Below are positions 38,806 to 47,980 of a stretch of 49,289 bases of DNA, piece after piece; position 1 is the first letter of the stretch, and each line of letters opens with the position of its first letter. Origin of the DNA: a virus. The stretch spans positions 1-49,289 of the IMG/VR virus record IMGVR_UViG_3300049217_000371; one strand, given 5' to 3'. Made by a program: the position numbers and the translations under genes. The notes under the pieces were generated by a model. The model did no database searches and was not told where the DNA came from. It was given only the letters and a program-made list of their open reading frames with translations.

Positions 38806-39840
38806 GTGACCACCGCGATCGCGGCCAATAACCCGGCGATCCTCTATTCGCCGTACAACTGGATCGCCGGCGCAAGTGCCACGACGATCTGCGCGGGGGC
38901 CTATTTCCGGACGCTGTTCACCGGCAACTCCTGCGTCCTGAACGTCAATACCGCGAATCTTTCAGCGCCCTATTCCGAGATTTGGGCGAGGATCGATGGC
39001 TACGGTCCCTGGACGGCCTATAGCGTCGCGGCGACCGTGACGCTGGCGATGCCGTCGGACACGACCGCGTCGGCCTGGCACCTGCTGGAAGTGATGGTCA
39101 AATCCACCTCGGAGACGATCAACCGGTGGAACGCGCCGTCCAACACCGCCGTGATCTTCACGGGGTTGACGATCGATGCAGGCGCATCGGTCTATCTGCC
39201 GCGCTCATATCCTTTGAACGTCTTCGTGCTGGGCGACAGCATCACGGAGGGCGTCCGGACGATCAATTCGACAGCCGCGAACGACACGGATCGGAACGAC
39301 AATAAGTCGTGCTGGTCTTTCCAGCAGCGGGAGCTGCTGGGCGCGGAGATCGGCATATGCGGATTCGGGGCGACGGGGCTCACGAAAGGCGGATCCGGCA
39401 ACATGCCGGCGGCGACGGTCTACTGGAACCAACAGCTGCCGGGCGTGCCACGGGTTTTCACGCCGGCGCCTGACCTGATCATCATCAACCATGGAACAAA
39501 TGACCAATCGGCGACCCCGGCGGCCGTGACGGCCGCGCTGATCCAGGTGCTGTCGGGGATGCTGGCGGCCACGCCGCAGAAGACGCAGATCGCCGTGCTG
39601 GAGCCCTTCGGCGGTTTCCAGGCGGCCGCCCTGCAGGCTGCCGTCTCGGATGTCGGCTCGACACGGGTGCAGTTCGTCAACACGACGGGTGCGCTGAACA
39701 CGGCCTTCGGCATCGACCCGACGGGTCTGCATCCGACGGGACCGAACGACCTGGCTCTTGTGGGTCCCTTGGTCGGCCAGCTGCTCACGCCGATCCTGAG
39801 GCCCGCGGCCTCGGGGCTGCGCTTCCGTTCGATGTTCTGA
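38806..39840 (+). CDS. SGNH/GDSL hydrolase in tail module
   Basis: 344-aa protein with a beta-rich N-terminus (about 1-135) and a SGNH hydrolase domain: GDSI (S145), GATG block II (GFGATG), GTND (230-233) and D304-x-x-x-x-H309 (DPTGLHPT). The Ser-Asp-His triad is complete. These enzymes deacetylate or hydrolyse surface polysaccharides, so host-envelope depolymerisation is likely. GTG start just after the previous stop. Confidence 0.8.
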   Translation: MTTAIAANNPAILYSPYNWIAGASATTICAGAYFRTLFTGNSCVLNVNTANLSAPYSEIWARIDGYGPWTAYSVAATVTLAMPSDTTASAWHLLEVMVKSTSETINRWNAPSNTAVIFTGLTIDAGASVYLPRSYPLNVFVLGDSITEGVRTINSTAANDTDRNDNKSCWSFQQRELLGAEIGICGFGATGLTKGGSGNMPAATVYWNQQLPGVPRVFTPAPDLIIINHGTNDQSATPAAVTAALIQVLSGMLAATPQKTQIAVLEPFGGFQAAALQAAVSDVGSTRVQFVNTTGALNTAFGIDPTGLHPTGPNDLALVGPLVGQLLTPILRPAASGLRFRSMF

Positions 39841-39853
39841 ACCGGGGACCATT

Positions 39854-40738
39854 ATGCATCGCATAGATATTGCCTCGGCCGTTTCGACGATGCCGACGCC
39901 AGCTGCCGTCGGGCCAAAACCCAACAGCTATTTCACGGGCGGGACGCCCGGAGCTTCACCACCGATCTTTCCGACCACCGTCGATGAGGATTGGGCCAAT
40001 GCCGTGCAGGAGGAACTCTGCAACCTCGTTACGGCTTTCGGCGGCACGCTGAGCAAGACTCTCCAGAATCAGATCGCGACCCTTCTGGTGGCGTATATCG
40101 CCACGGCCATCGCGACCGAGACGACGCGCGCCGAAGGGGCGGAGGCAACGCTCGGCACGGAAATCTCGACGGAGGTGACAAACAGGACGAATGCCATCTC
40201 GGCTGAGACGACGCGCGCCGAAGCCGCGGAAAGCGCTCTGAGCACCTCGATCTCGACCGAGGTGACCAATCGAACGAATGCGGTGTCGGCCGAGACGACG
40301 CGCGCGGAGGGCGCAGAAAGCACTCTGAGCGCTGCAATCTCCGCGGAAACGTCCCGTGCGGAAGGGGTCGAGAATACGAAGGCGCCGATCAACTCGCCGA
40401 ATTTTACGGGAACGGCAGAGGTCTCCGGGAGCCCGATTATTGTCGCCAGCCAGTTCACTTTTAACGACGGCACGACTGGCTATCAGAAGCTGCCCGGCGG
40501 AATGATCCTGCAATGGGGCAGCGGCGATGTCGAAACCGGGAGTATTGCCAACGACTTTTCATACGGCATCACCTTCCCGAACACCTGTCTGATCATCGTC
40601 GGGTCGTTCCTTGCCAGCGTGCCTCCGGAGAATGGCGCGCTCGGCCTGCAGACCGTTAACGCCGGCGGGTATCAGGCCATCAACACGGCGCCCGCCGGCG
40701 GCAATGACGGCTATTATTACATCGCAATAGGTTACTAG
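39854..40738 (+). CDS. Tail fibre protein with coiled-coil repeats, gp53-like tip
   Basis: 294 aa. N-terminal DEDWANAVQEELCNLVTAFGG attaches to the tail. Residues 88-172 hold repeats based on ISAETTRAEGAESTLS / TEVTNRTNA, a trimeric coiled coil. The C-terminus (from about 195, FNDGTTGYQKLPGGMILQWGSG then SYGITFPNTCLIIVGS) matches the gp53-like receptor-binding tip. The repeat number is likely variable. Confidence 0.82.
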   Translation: MHRIDIASAVSTMPTPAAVGPKPNSYFTGGTPGASPPIFPTTVDEDWANAVQEELCNLVTAFGGTLSKTLQNQIATLLVAYIATAIATETTRAEGAEATLGTEISTEVTNRTNAISAETTRAEAAESALSTSISTEVTNRTNAVSAETTRAEGAESTLSAAISAETSRAEGVENTKAPINSPNFTGTAEVSGSPIIVASQFTFNDGTTGYQKLPGGMILQWGSGDVETGSIANDFSYGITFPNTCLIIVGSFLASVPPENGALGLQTVNAGGYQAINTAPAGGNDGYYYIAIGY

Positions 40739-40739
40739 G

Positions 40740-41153
40740 ATGGCATTCTACGCAAAGATCGACCCCGCGGCTTCTCAGCCGTCCCGCGTGCTGGGCTATT
40801 ACGACACCGGCTTCGTGACATATGATGGCCTGGACTTCAATCAGCCCGAGTTCGTCGAGCTCTCGCCGGCCCAGTGGGCAGCGCGGAAGGGCGATTCCCA
40901 TCATCTCCATGGCCAGTTGATTCCGAAGCCGACGCCGACCGCCGCGCAGGTCGCCGGCATAGCGAAGGTTGTCGCTCAGCGGGCTGCGCAAAAGGCGCTG
41001 GTTGCCAGTTCCGAAGCAGTCGTGATGCGCTGCTTTGAAATCGGCAAGGGCGTGCCCGCCGATTGGAAGGCATACCGGGAAACGCTTCGCAAGATCATCG
41101 CGGGATCTGACACGCCGCTTCCCACTGCGCCGCCGATTCCGGCATTCGACTAG
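40740..41153 (+). CDS. Fibre-associated protein, possible assembly chaperone
   Basis: 137-aa protein: FYAKIDPAASQPSRVLGYYDTGFV, VELSPAQWAARKGDSHHLHGQLIPKPTPTAAQ. The order beta start, W-A-x-R motif and Pro-rich connector resembles tail-fibre assembly (Tfa-like) proteins following gp53-type fibres. Role inferred from place. One base after the fibre stop. Confidence 0.55.
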   Translation: MAFYAKIDPAASQPSRVLGYYDTGFVTYDGLDFNQPEFVELSPAQWAARKGDSHHLHGQLIPKPTPTAAQVAGIAKVVAQRAAQKALVASSEAVVMRCFEIGKGVPADWKAYRETLRKIIAGSDTPLPTAPPIPAFD

Positions 41154-41198
41154 CAGCCGCTTTCGCCCGCGATCACCTCTTTTCTGGGAGTGACGGCC

Positions 41199-41531
41199 AT
41201 GGCCTTCATCAATGGCTTCCTGGGCATCGGAACCTTGACCGGCACCACGCTGACGGAGCCCTCCGGCGGCGGCTATGCGCGCGTGCCCTTCACCATCACG
41301 ACACTGGTCAGCGGTCAGGCCTCGCTCGATGCGCAGGCGGATTTCGGAACTCCACTGACGCAATGGGGGACGGCTCTTACCAGCTGGGCGATGTTCGATA
41401 GCGCCGGCGCGCAGTGGTGGTTTGGTAACTTCACTGCCCCCATCAACGCTGATGCCGCGCAAACCAACGGTCAGCGGGTGACGATCCTGGCGAATGCCAT
41501 CTCGATCCAATTCGCCACGACGACGCCATGA
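41199..41531 (+). CDS. Tail fibre adaptor, Gp80-like
   Basis: 110-aa beta protein with SGGGYARVPFTIT and FGTPLTQWGTALTSWAMFDSAGAQWWFGNF, the pattern of Gp80-type fibre/neck proteins. Start set at ATG 41199 because GGGAG ends eight bases before it; a GTG nine bases upstream is possible. ATGA-coupled to next gene. Confidence 0.65.
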   Translation: MAFINGFLGIGTLTGTTLTEPSGGGYARVPFTITTLVSGQASLDAQADFGTPLTQWGTALTSWAMFDSAGAQWWFGNFTAPINADAAQTNGQRVTILANAISIQFATTTP

Positions 41532-42256
41532 CGACGGTCGGCTACACCTCGGTCGCCTCGGCCATCTGCTGGGCGCCATCGGCAGACAGGACGGTGGTGC
41601 TGCCGGGCGTGTCGGCAGCCGGGACGCGCGGCGTGTCGGCCAGCGGCAGCGTGCCGCTCCCGTCGAAGACGGTCGGCACAAGATGGGACTATGCGCTCGA
41701 TCTGACGGCACGCATTCCGGCCGGCGACACCGTTGCGTCGGTCGCTCTCGGCTCGGTCGGGCCCGCAGGGCTGCCGATCGTCTATCTGGGCGGCTGGGGC
41801 AAGCTCGCCGTGATCTGGATCGACGTAGGCGGCACGCCAGGCCAGAGCTACGCCATCGACCTGATTGCAATGACGGCGCAGGGACGCGTGATCGAGCTGC
41901 TGGCGACCGTCACGGTCATCAATCCCGGGCAAGGTGCGGCGCCGGCGCAGATCCAGGTCGTGCAGGTCGCACTGTCCTACATCCAGGGCCTGATTGCCGC
42001 CGCGCAGGCCGCGGCGAACGAGGCGCTGATCCTCGCTCAGGCGGCCCTGCTTGCGTCCTCATCCGGCGGCGGTTCGGGCGGCAGCGGTTCGGACGGCGCG
42101 ATGTTCGTCACGCAGGCCGGCGCCACGCTCGTTACGCAGTCGGGAGCCACGATCATCTCCGCCAGCATCTCAGGCGGCGCGATGTTTCTGACGCAGGCGG
42201 GCGCCGCCCTCGTGACGCAGTCCGGCCTACCGATCAGCTCCTCCTCGAGCGGTTAA
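41528..42256 (+). CDS. Fibre-tail adaptor protein with C-terminal repeats
   Basis: 242-aa protein. Residues 1-135 (WDYALDLTARIPAGDTVASVALG, WGKLAVIWIDVGGTPGQSYAIDL) fit phage fibre-tail adaptor proteins. An Ala-rich helix follows (about 145-178). The C-terminus repeats MFVTQAGATLVTQSGA and MFLTQAGAALVTQSG, a beta-repeat that may form a fibre shaft. Confidence 0.65.
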   Translation: MTTVGYTSVASAICWAPSADRTVVLPGVSAAGTRGVSASGSVPLPSKTVGTRWDYALDLTARIPAGDTVASVALGSVGPAGLPIVYLGGWGKLAVIWIDVGGTPGQSYAIDLIAMTAQGRVIELLATVTVINPGQGAAPAQIQVVQVALSYIQGLIAAAQAAANEALILAQAALLASSSGGGSGGSGSDGAMFVTQAGATLVTQSGATIISASISGGAMFLTQAGAALVTQSGLPISSSSSG

Positions 42257-42269
42257 GGAGAATTATTCA

Positions 42270-42551
42270 GTGTCAGACACGACAACCATATCGAATCTAC
42301 CGGCGGCGGGGAGTGCCGGTCTGACCGACAGAATTCCCGTCGATCAGATCTCGGGGAGCTTGACAGTCACGCGATATGTGACCGTCGAGCAGATCGCCAT
42401 TCTCATCGGCGGCGGGGGTGGCGGGTCGTTCACGCTCACCTCGGCAGTGCTCCAGGCCGCGCTGATCACTCTTATCCAGGGGCTTCCGACCGCTCCCATT
42501 GCTGGGACGCCGACGCTCTGGAGCAACTCAGGGACCCCGGAGTATTCATGA
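42270..42551 (+). CDS. Short fibre attachment protein, 93 aa
   Basis: VSDTTTISNLPAAGSAGLTDRIPVDQISGSLTVTRYVT, then a Gly-rich linker and LQAALITLIQGLPTAPIAGTPTLWSNSG. The N-terminus is a module commonly opening tail spikes. GTG start with GGAG 10 bases upstream. Overlaps the spike gene start. Confidence 0.6.
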   Translation: MSDTTTISNLPAAGSAGLTDRIPVDQISGSLTVTRYVTVEQIAILIGGGGGGSFTLTSAVLQAALITLIQGLPTAPIAGTPTLWSNSGTPEYS

Positions 42552-45106
42552 TGAGATTTCTCGGCGGAGCGCTGCTCGCAAGCAATTTGCTTGCCGGCGC
42601 TGCTATTGCGCAGGTTTATCCTAACTACAAAGTCTCGGACATCACGATGCCCGCCGGCGTGCTGCCGAATGGCGCCACGAGTGTGGCGGCGGCCATCGGC
42701 AGCGCAGCGGCCGCAGCGTCTTCGGCTGCCACGGCGGCGACCGCAGCCCTGCCGGTCAGTAAGGTCGGTGTCCCCGGCTATGCAGCCGCCCTGGACCTCA
42801 GTGGAAATCTCCAAGCGCCGACGGCCTCCGTTCGCGGCGGCATCAAATCAGCCGCGGCACCATCCAATCAGTTCCAGACGGGTGTGGACACCGGCGGCAA
42901 CCCGCTGTTCGCGCAGCCGAGCTTTGGGAATCTTAGTGGCACGGCGACGGCCGGGCAGCTTCCCGCTGCTACGTCCAGTGTCCCGGGCGCGATTTCGCTC
43001 ACGGCCGCGGCGGCCCAGGCCCCCGTACAGAGCGTGGTCACCCAGACGGGCGCCATTACCAGCTCGGAGCTTTATTCTGCGCTGAACGGCACCACGAATG
43101 GAACGTTCTATGACGGCGCCCTTGGGGCAGCCGCTGCGGCGACAGCGAGCGCAGCGGTTCCATTCGCGCAAGTCGGCGTGGCAAATGGCGTCGCTCCGAC
43201 GGATGCAAACAACGTCGTGCCGAGTTCTAAGGTCTACCCAACGACGGGCTACCGCTTCATCGGGCAGAATAGTTTCATCGGCGCAGAGCAAGGCTTCTAT
43301 CCCATTCAGGGAGGCAACGGTGAGACCACCCGCGTCACCTATACCGAGCCCTACGACATTGACGCCTTGAAGCTGTTTTTCCCGACGCAGTCAGCGGCTA
43401 ATGGACTTGAGATCAATCTTCCAAACCCCGTTTTCTATTACGGCTCTGCCGAATACAGCCCGTCTGGCGCATCTCCCGCGCTGTCCGCTCCGGTCTGGTT
43501 CACGCAAAACGCGCAGACGACGATGATTGCCGGCACGCAGGGCGCTGGCGTCACGACCGATCCTCTCGGCATCTATATCCCGGCGTCCAGCCCCTTTTCG
43601 ATCCGGTTGGGAAGCTATGTCGCGCGCGCCCCAGCCACGTTTACAGCGGTGGCGACGGCTGGCGGCTCACTCCCGGTCGGCACATATTACTACAAAGAAA
43701 CGGCCGTTGCGAATGGCGTCGAAAGTGGCCCGACCTCCGAAGTTGCAGTCACCACCACTTCGGGAAATCAATCGGTTACAATCACCGACGTAGCCCCTGT
43801 GGGTAGTCAGCCGGTCTATCAGACTTACAAAATATATCGCGGCGTAACGAGTGGCAGTGAGGGATACCTCGCCGCGATCTTGGTTCCTGGGCTGACCTAT
43901 GTCGATAACGGTTCCATCCCCGCCACGATCGCCACGCCGCCCTACTCGACCTACCACACCTATCCACTCAACGACACGGTGGAGGGCGCCAACAACAGCG
44001 GCGTGGCCATGTCCACGAATGCCCTCTATGCGGGCGGTGCCGATGGCTTCAATGTGGGCTTCACGGGGGTTCTACCGGTTCCTGGCCCAAATTCGGGCCT
44101 CATCAGCCGCCCCTATCTGCTCGGCCAGACCTCCGGCGGCTTCAGCGAGATGCTGCTAGCCGACAGCATCGGGGCGGGGTTCAACATCCTGCCCGGCAGC
44201 ACGGCTCTTGGAACGACGGCGCTCTATAATAGCTGGTTCGGCCTGGCGATGTCGGGCAGCGGCAACAACGACTATATCAACGCTAGCCTGCCCTCGACGA
44301 CGTGCAATTCGATGATTTCGAATGGGCAATACGGTTCCAACACCCGCTGGAACTTTATGCAATATGCGCAGTATGTGTGGATCGCCCTTGGGACCAATGA
44401 TATCTACTCGGGCGCTTCCACGGGGGTGCAGACTGCTACCTGCATTCTCAAGCTCGCTCAGCTTGTGCATGAAACGGGTCGGCGGGTTATCGTTTCTGAT
44501 CTTATTCCGCGCGTAGCCACGACCGACCACATGCTCACACTCGCCAATGAGTCGATCGCGAATACCTCCTATGAGGGCGCCCGGGTGTTCGTGAACACCT
44601 GGATGCGGAACGGTTTTCAGGTCCTGGCCGGCGTCCCTGTCACCAGTGGCGGCACGCCTTGCTCTTGCGTCTACAGGTTCTTCGACGAGGCTCAGGCAGC
44701 CGGCGAGGTCAACTCGGCTGGCGTCCCCACCGTCAACGGTGGCTTCTTGCCGGTCCCCGCGACCGCGACATATACCGGGCAGGTTCTCACGGGCACGCCG
44801 ACGACCACCTCTCTGCCGATCGGCGCCGCGTCCTACACAGCGCACGCTCTGAGCAATCGGGTTGTGCAGATCACCTCGGGCAGCACCATGGGGCAGACGG
44901 CGATCATCAGCGACAACACGGCGACGACGCTGACCGTCTCTGGCCTGACCTCCGCGCCCGCTGCCGGTGCTACCCTATCGATCTGGCCGACGCACTGGTC
45001 AGACGGCATCCACCCGACAGACTTGGGCCACGCCGATATCGCGGCCGGGCTCAATGGCAACCAAGGCGCTACCGCTTTCGCAACGGCCAATTTGGTAGGG
45101 TTCTGA
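42548..45106 (+). CDS. Large tail-spike-like protein with SGNH hydrolase domain and signal peptide
   Basis: 852-aa protein. N-terminal MMRFLGGALLASNLLAGAAIA-QV looks like a Sec signal peptide. Ala-rich linkers (about 45-190), beta-rich region with a fibronectin-like YYKETAVANGVESGPTSEVAVTT and KIYRGVTSGSEGYLAAIL, then a SGNH hydrolase: ADSI (S540), GTND (615-618), D819-G-I-H822-P-T. A second polysaccharide-hydrolysing enzyme beside 38806-39840. An inserted unit at 735-810 lies between GTND and the His. Confidence 0.75.
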   Translation: MMRFLGGALLASNLLAGAAIAQVYPNYKVSDITMPAGVLPNGATSVAAAIGSAAAAASSAATAATAALPVSKVGVPGYAAALDLSGNLQAPTASVRGGIKSAAAPSNQFQTGVDTGGNPLFAQPSFGNLSGTATAGQLPAATSSVPGAISLTAAAAQAPVQSVVTQTGAITSSELYSALNGTTNGTFYDGALGAAAAATASAAVPFAQVGVANGVAPTDANNVVPSSKVYPTTGYRFIGQNSFIGAEQGFYPIQGGNGETTRVTYTEPYDIDALKLFFPTQSAANGLEINLPNPVFYYGSAEYSPSGASPALSAPVWFTQNAQTTMIAGTQGAGVTTDPLGIYIPASSPFSIRLGSYVARAPATFTAVATAGGSLPVGTYYYKETAVANGVESGPTSEVAVTTTSGNQSVTITDVAPVGSQPVYQTYKIYRGVTSGSEGYLAAILVPGLTYVDNGSIPATIATPPYSTYHTYPLNDTVEGANNSGVAMSTNALYAGGADGFNVGFTGVLPVPGPNSGLISRPYLLGQTSGGFSEMLLADSIGAGFNILPGSTALGTTALYNSWFGLAMSGSGNNDYINASLPSTTCNSMISNGQYGSNTRWNFMQYAQYVWIALGTNDIYSGASTGVQTATCILKLAQLVHETGRRVIVSDLIPRVATTDHMLTLANESIANTSYEGARVFVNTWMRNGFQVLAGVPVTSGGTPCSCVYRFFDEAQAAGEVNSAGVPTVNGGFLPVPATATYTGQVLTGTPTTTSLPIGAASYTAHALSNRVVQITSGSTMGQTAIISDNTATTLTVSGLTSAPAAGATLSIWPTHWSDGIHPTDLGHADIAAGLNGNQGATAFATANLVGF

Positions 45107-45109
45107 TCC

Positions 45110-46204
45110 ATGAGGGCCCTTCTGATCATAGGGGCGCTGCTGGTTTCGACGCCCGCTTTTGCTGCCGTCAAAACCCCGCTTGTGGGGATCGTGTCTATGG
45201 GGCCGGTCGACGAGGACTCTAGCGGGAACCCGGACAACGACATGACGCCAATTCTAAACGAGCCCGGCGTCTTCAATGGCGTCGTCATCAACATTGCCTG
45301 GAAGGCTCTGCAGGCTACGCAAGGAGCGACGATCGACACCTCGACAATCGACAGCGCGCTCGCCGTAGTCACTGCCTACAACGCGGAGTATCCGCAGACG
45401 CCGCTCGGCGTGCGCCTCAATGTCGAGGGGGCGCTGCTCGCGCCTGACTGGGCAAAGACGCTGGACGGCCCTTCCGTGGTCAACTACGACAATGGCGCCG
45501 GTGAGGTGTTTCACATGGGCCGGTTCTGGTATGCGGATTACCAGGCGGCCTGGACGAGCCTGCAAAATCAACTCGCTGCCATCTACGATACGAACCCGCT
45601 GATCCGTGAGGTCTCGAACACGGCCTGCTCATCGATAACCGATGAGCCGTTTGTCATACTCGGCACCACGCTCGCCGTAACAAATATGAAAGCTGCGGGC
45701 TACACAGATGCGCTGTATCTGGCTTGTTTGCAGAACTCGCCGGCGTCTTATGCTGCGTGGGTAAACACACCGTTGCACTGGGCGTTCAATAACTTCGAGC
45801 ACCTCGACTCGGGTATGGCGGTTATTGACCAGGCAACAACTAATAGTGTGATACAAGCTTGGCGTGCAGCTAGCGGTTCAATGGCGATTCTAGCCAACCA
45901 TTCACTCCAAGCCGGAACCCTCGGTGGGGTGCCTACACCAGAGTATGGAACCGTTGCTCAAATGTATACGCTGTTTTCTCAGCTGGGAAAGCCGATAAAT
46001 CTCCAGATGAACACCGCGCTCCAGGACTGGACCGACACGATGAATTACGGGATATCCGTCGGTGCTACGGATATCGAGGTCTGGCCGGGCACGACAACAG
46101 GGTATTTTCAGCAAGCCGTGGCACCTGACCAGATAATGCGATGGGGGGCTCAATTGCAGGCCAACGCCAACGCCCCGACACCACATTGTATTCCAGGGCA
46201 TTGA
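45110..46204 (+). CDS. Secreted hydrolase-like protein
   Basis: 364-aa protein with a clear signal peptide (MRALLIIGALLVSTPAFA-AV). The body (VFNGVVINIAWKALQATQG, LGVRLNVEGALLAPDWAKTLDG, SSITDEPFVILGTTLA, ATDIEVWPGT) suggests a TIM-barrel glycosidase-like fold. Glutamates E147-region and DEP are possible acid residues, but I cannot assign a GH family. Base composition is slightly AT-richer after 45600, a hint of recent acquisition. Confidence 0.5.
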   Translation: MRALLIIGALLVSTPAFAAVKTPLVGIVSMGPVDEDSSGNPDNDMTPILNEPGVFNGVVINIAWKALQATQGATIDTSTIDSALAVVTAYNAEYPQTPLGVRLNVEGALLAPDWAKTLDGPSVVNYDNGAGEVFHMGRFWYADYQAAWTSLQNQLAAIYDTNPLIREVSNTACSSITDEPFVILGTTLAVTNMKAAGYTDALYLACLQNSPASYAAWVNTPLHWAFNNFEHLDSGMAVIDQATTNSVIQAWRAASGSMAILANHSLQAGTLGGVPTPEYGTVAQMYTLFSQLGKPINLQMNTALQDWTDTMNYGISVGATDIEVWPGTTTGYFQQAVAPDQIMRWGAQLQANANAPTPHCIPGH

Positions 46205-46226
46205 GGCACGGCTAAGGTAGGAGAGT

Positions 46227-46685
46227 TTGGCAGTGAACACCTCGGTTCAGCCCGCGGGCGCACATAGCGGGAGCATCCCGATGATCTTTCACGTGATCTG
46301 GACGCGTCTGCGGGAGCTCAACAGACAGCCGCATTGGTGGGCCGAGTGGTGGAGCGGCTGGGTCATGACGGGCTATGGGGTGACGGCTCTAATCCTGCCG
46401 CGGGAGATGAACCGTCACGGCGCCTATGATCTCATCTTCGGCATCGCGCCGGAATGGGTCTGGGCGGCGGCGATCGCCGGCTCGGGCGTGTCTCAGTTGA
46501 TCGCGCTGCTGATCAATGACTGGCGCGAGCGGGCAGCGGGCGCCTTCCTCGCATCTCTGCTTCTGGGCGCGCTCGGCTGGAACTTCGTGGTGTCCGGCAA
46601 CATCATCCCGGTGATCTGGTTCTATTTCGGCTTCCTGGGGATCAATGTCACGGCGATGGTGAAGAACATCCGGAGGGCGTCGTGA
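46227..46685 (+). CDS. Four-span membrane protein, possible holin
   Basis: 152-aa protein with a basic N-terminal soluble part (HVIWTRLRELNRQPHWWAEWW) and hydrophobic segments at about 44-58, 74-94, 100-118 and 123-142. Lies at the start of the lysis region. TTG 46227 or GTG 46233 may start it; GTG has the better spacing to AGGAG. Role as holin is inferred from place and topology. Confidence 0.6.
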   Translation: MAVNTSVQPAGAHSGSIPMIFHVIWTRLRELNRQPHWWAEWWSGWVMTGYGVTALILPREMNRHGAYDLIFGIAPEWVWAAAIAGSGVSQLIALLINDWRERAAGAFLASLLLGALGWNFVVSGNIIPVIWFYFGFLGINVTAMVKNIRRAS

Positions 46686-46686
46686 C

Positions 46687-47043
46687 GTGGCGTGGAGCAA
46701 TGATTTTGGCCGCGCTCTCATCCTTGGCCTTGGTGCGCTTATTCCTATTGGTGCGCTGGCGGCGACCGCGCTGCGGGAGATCCAGGCCTTTCGACGCGAG
46801 CGTGACGAGCGCCAGCGTGAAGGGGACGCCCAGGCGGATTTGAACGACGCGGCCCGCGGTCTCGTGCGGGATCTCCGCGAGGATAACGAGATGCTGCGGC
46901 TGGATCGCGACCGCGAGCGCTCGAGCGGCCTCGGCCATTATGAGAAGACGCAGCGCCTCTACGGAATGTTGACGCTGTGGTTCAGCGATTGGCATTCGGG
47001 CAAGCCGCCGCCTGCGCAGCTGCCGCGCATGGAAGACATCTGA
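46687..47043 (+). CDS. Single-span coiled-coil protein, i-spanin-like
   Basis: 118-aa protein: N-terminal transmembrane helix (about 10-27, LILGLGALIPIGALAATAL) then a long charged coiled coil (REIQAFRRERDERQREGD ... DLREDNEMLRLDRDRERS). This layout fits inner-membrane spanins. GTG start 1 base after the previous stop. Possible partner is the lipoprotein at 47604. Confidence 0.55.
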   Translation: MAWSNDFGRALILGLGALIPIGALAATALREIQAFRRERDERQREGDAQADLNDAARGLVRDLREDNEMLRLDRDRERSSGLGHYEKTQRLYGMLTLWFSDWHSGKPPPAQLPRMEDI

Positions 47044-47069
47044 GCCCCGCCAGTCGCGGGGCTTTTTTT
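47043..47069 (+). terminator. Rho-independent terminator
   Basis: AGCCCCGC (47043-47050) pairs with GCGGGGCT (47056-47063), followed by seven T. Ends the upstream fibre/membrane transcript. Confidence 0.9.
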
Positions 47070-47085
47070 ATGACTGGAGTCTCGT

Positions 47086-47538
47086 GTGACAAAAACCGCA
47101 TCGATGACCGATCTCGGCATGACCGAGACGGACCGGGATATCTTGGCCAAGACGCTCTACGGCGAGGCGCGCGGCGAGCCCCTGGCGGGCCAGCTCGCCG
47201 TGGCGATGGTGGTGTTCCATCGCGTCATCCGGCCGGACGGCCAGTTCGCGCATGACACCTCCGTCGCGGTCGCCTGCCAGCGCGCCTATCAGTTTTCGTG
47301 CTGGCTCGAGGGCGATCCGAACCGCGCCAAGATGGAGGCGCTGACCTACGACGATCCGACCTACAGCGCCATGCGCCAAGTGGTCGATGCGGCCGAGGCG
47401 ATCTTCAAGCTCGGCACCGACCTGGTCGCGGGTGCGACGCATTACGTCAACCCGGCGGTCGCCGCCCCTGCCTGGACGCATGGGCACATGCCGGCCGTCA
47501 CCATCCAGCACCACGCCTTCTACGCCGGCATCGCCTGA
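47086..47538 (+). CDS. Cell-wall hydrolase, SleB family (endolysin)
   Basis: 150-aa enzyme: LAKTLYGEARGEPLAGQLAVAMVVFHRV carries the catalytic glutamate of the SleB (Hydrolase_2) family, and SCWLEGDP and GATHYVNPAVAAPAWTH complete the fold. It cleaves peptidoglycan to release virions. GTG start with GGAG nearby; ATG 47104 (MTDLGM) is an alternative. No signal peptide, so a holin is needed. Confidence 0.88.
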   Translation: MTKTASMTDLGMTETDRDILAKTLYGEARGEPLAGQLAVAMVVFHRVIRPDGQFAHDTSVAVACQRAYQFSCWLEGDPNRAKMEALTYDDPTYSAMRQVVDAAEAIFKLGTDLVAGATHYVNPAVAAPAWTHGHMPAVTIQHHAFYAGIA

Positions 47539-47603
47539 TCGCCGGCTACGCGTTCGGCGCCGATCGGCGCCGCTCCTCCCTCCTCAGAAACAGGAACCGC
47601 ACC

Positions 47604-47924
47604 ATGAAGAAACTCGCCCTCATCGGCGCGCTGACGGGCGCGCTCGCCATCGGTGGCTGCGCGGCCGTCGTGGCCGATGCCCCGACGCTGATCGCCTCGG
47701 CCACGTCTCTGCTCGATGCCTACAAGGCGACGCCGACGCCGAGCCAGGCCGTGATCGCCGAGGCGACGAAGCTGCTTTCCGCCGCCGAGGCCGCGAACAC
47801 GACCTATGGCGCGACCTCGAGCGAGGCGCTCAGCGCGGCGGCTGCGCTGACGGATTATCTCGCGACTTCGGCGCCTGGCAACGGCGTCACGCCCAGCACC
47901 GTTCCGACGACGCCCGCTTCGTAA
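47604..47924 (+). CDS. Small lipoprotein, possible o-spanin
   Basis: 106-aa protein. MKKLALIGALTGALAIGGC gives a lipobox with C19, then an Ala/Thr-rich helical body. Located between endolysin and holin-like genes, where outer-membrane spanins or lysis lipoproteins sit. Ends with Thr/Pro-rich tail. Confidence 0.6.
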   Translation: MKKLALIGALTGALAIGGCAAVVADAPTLIASATSLLDAYKATPTPSQAVIAEATKLLSAAEAANTTYGATSSEALSAAAALTDYLATSAPGNGVTPSTVPTTPAS

Positions 47925-47980
47925 ACCCCGCCGCGCGGCGGCCATCCGCCTCCCCTGCACATGTATAAGGATCCGGATCC

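Noticed and set aside
37812-42551. Diversity-generating retroelement in the fibre region
   Set aside because: No reverse transcriptase and no template/variable repeat pair was seen.
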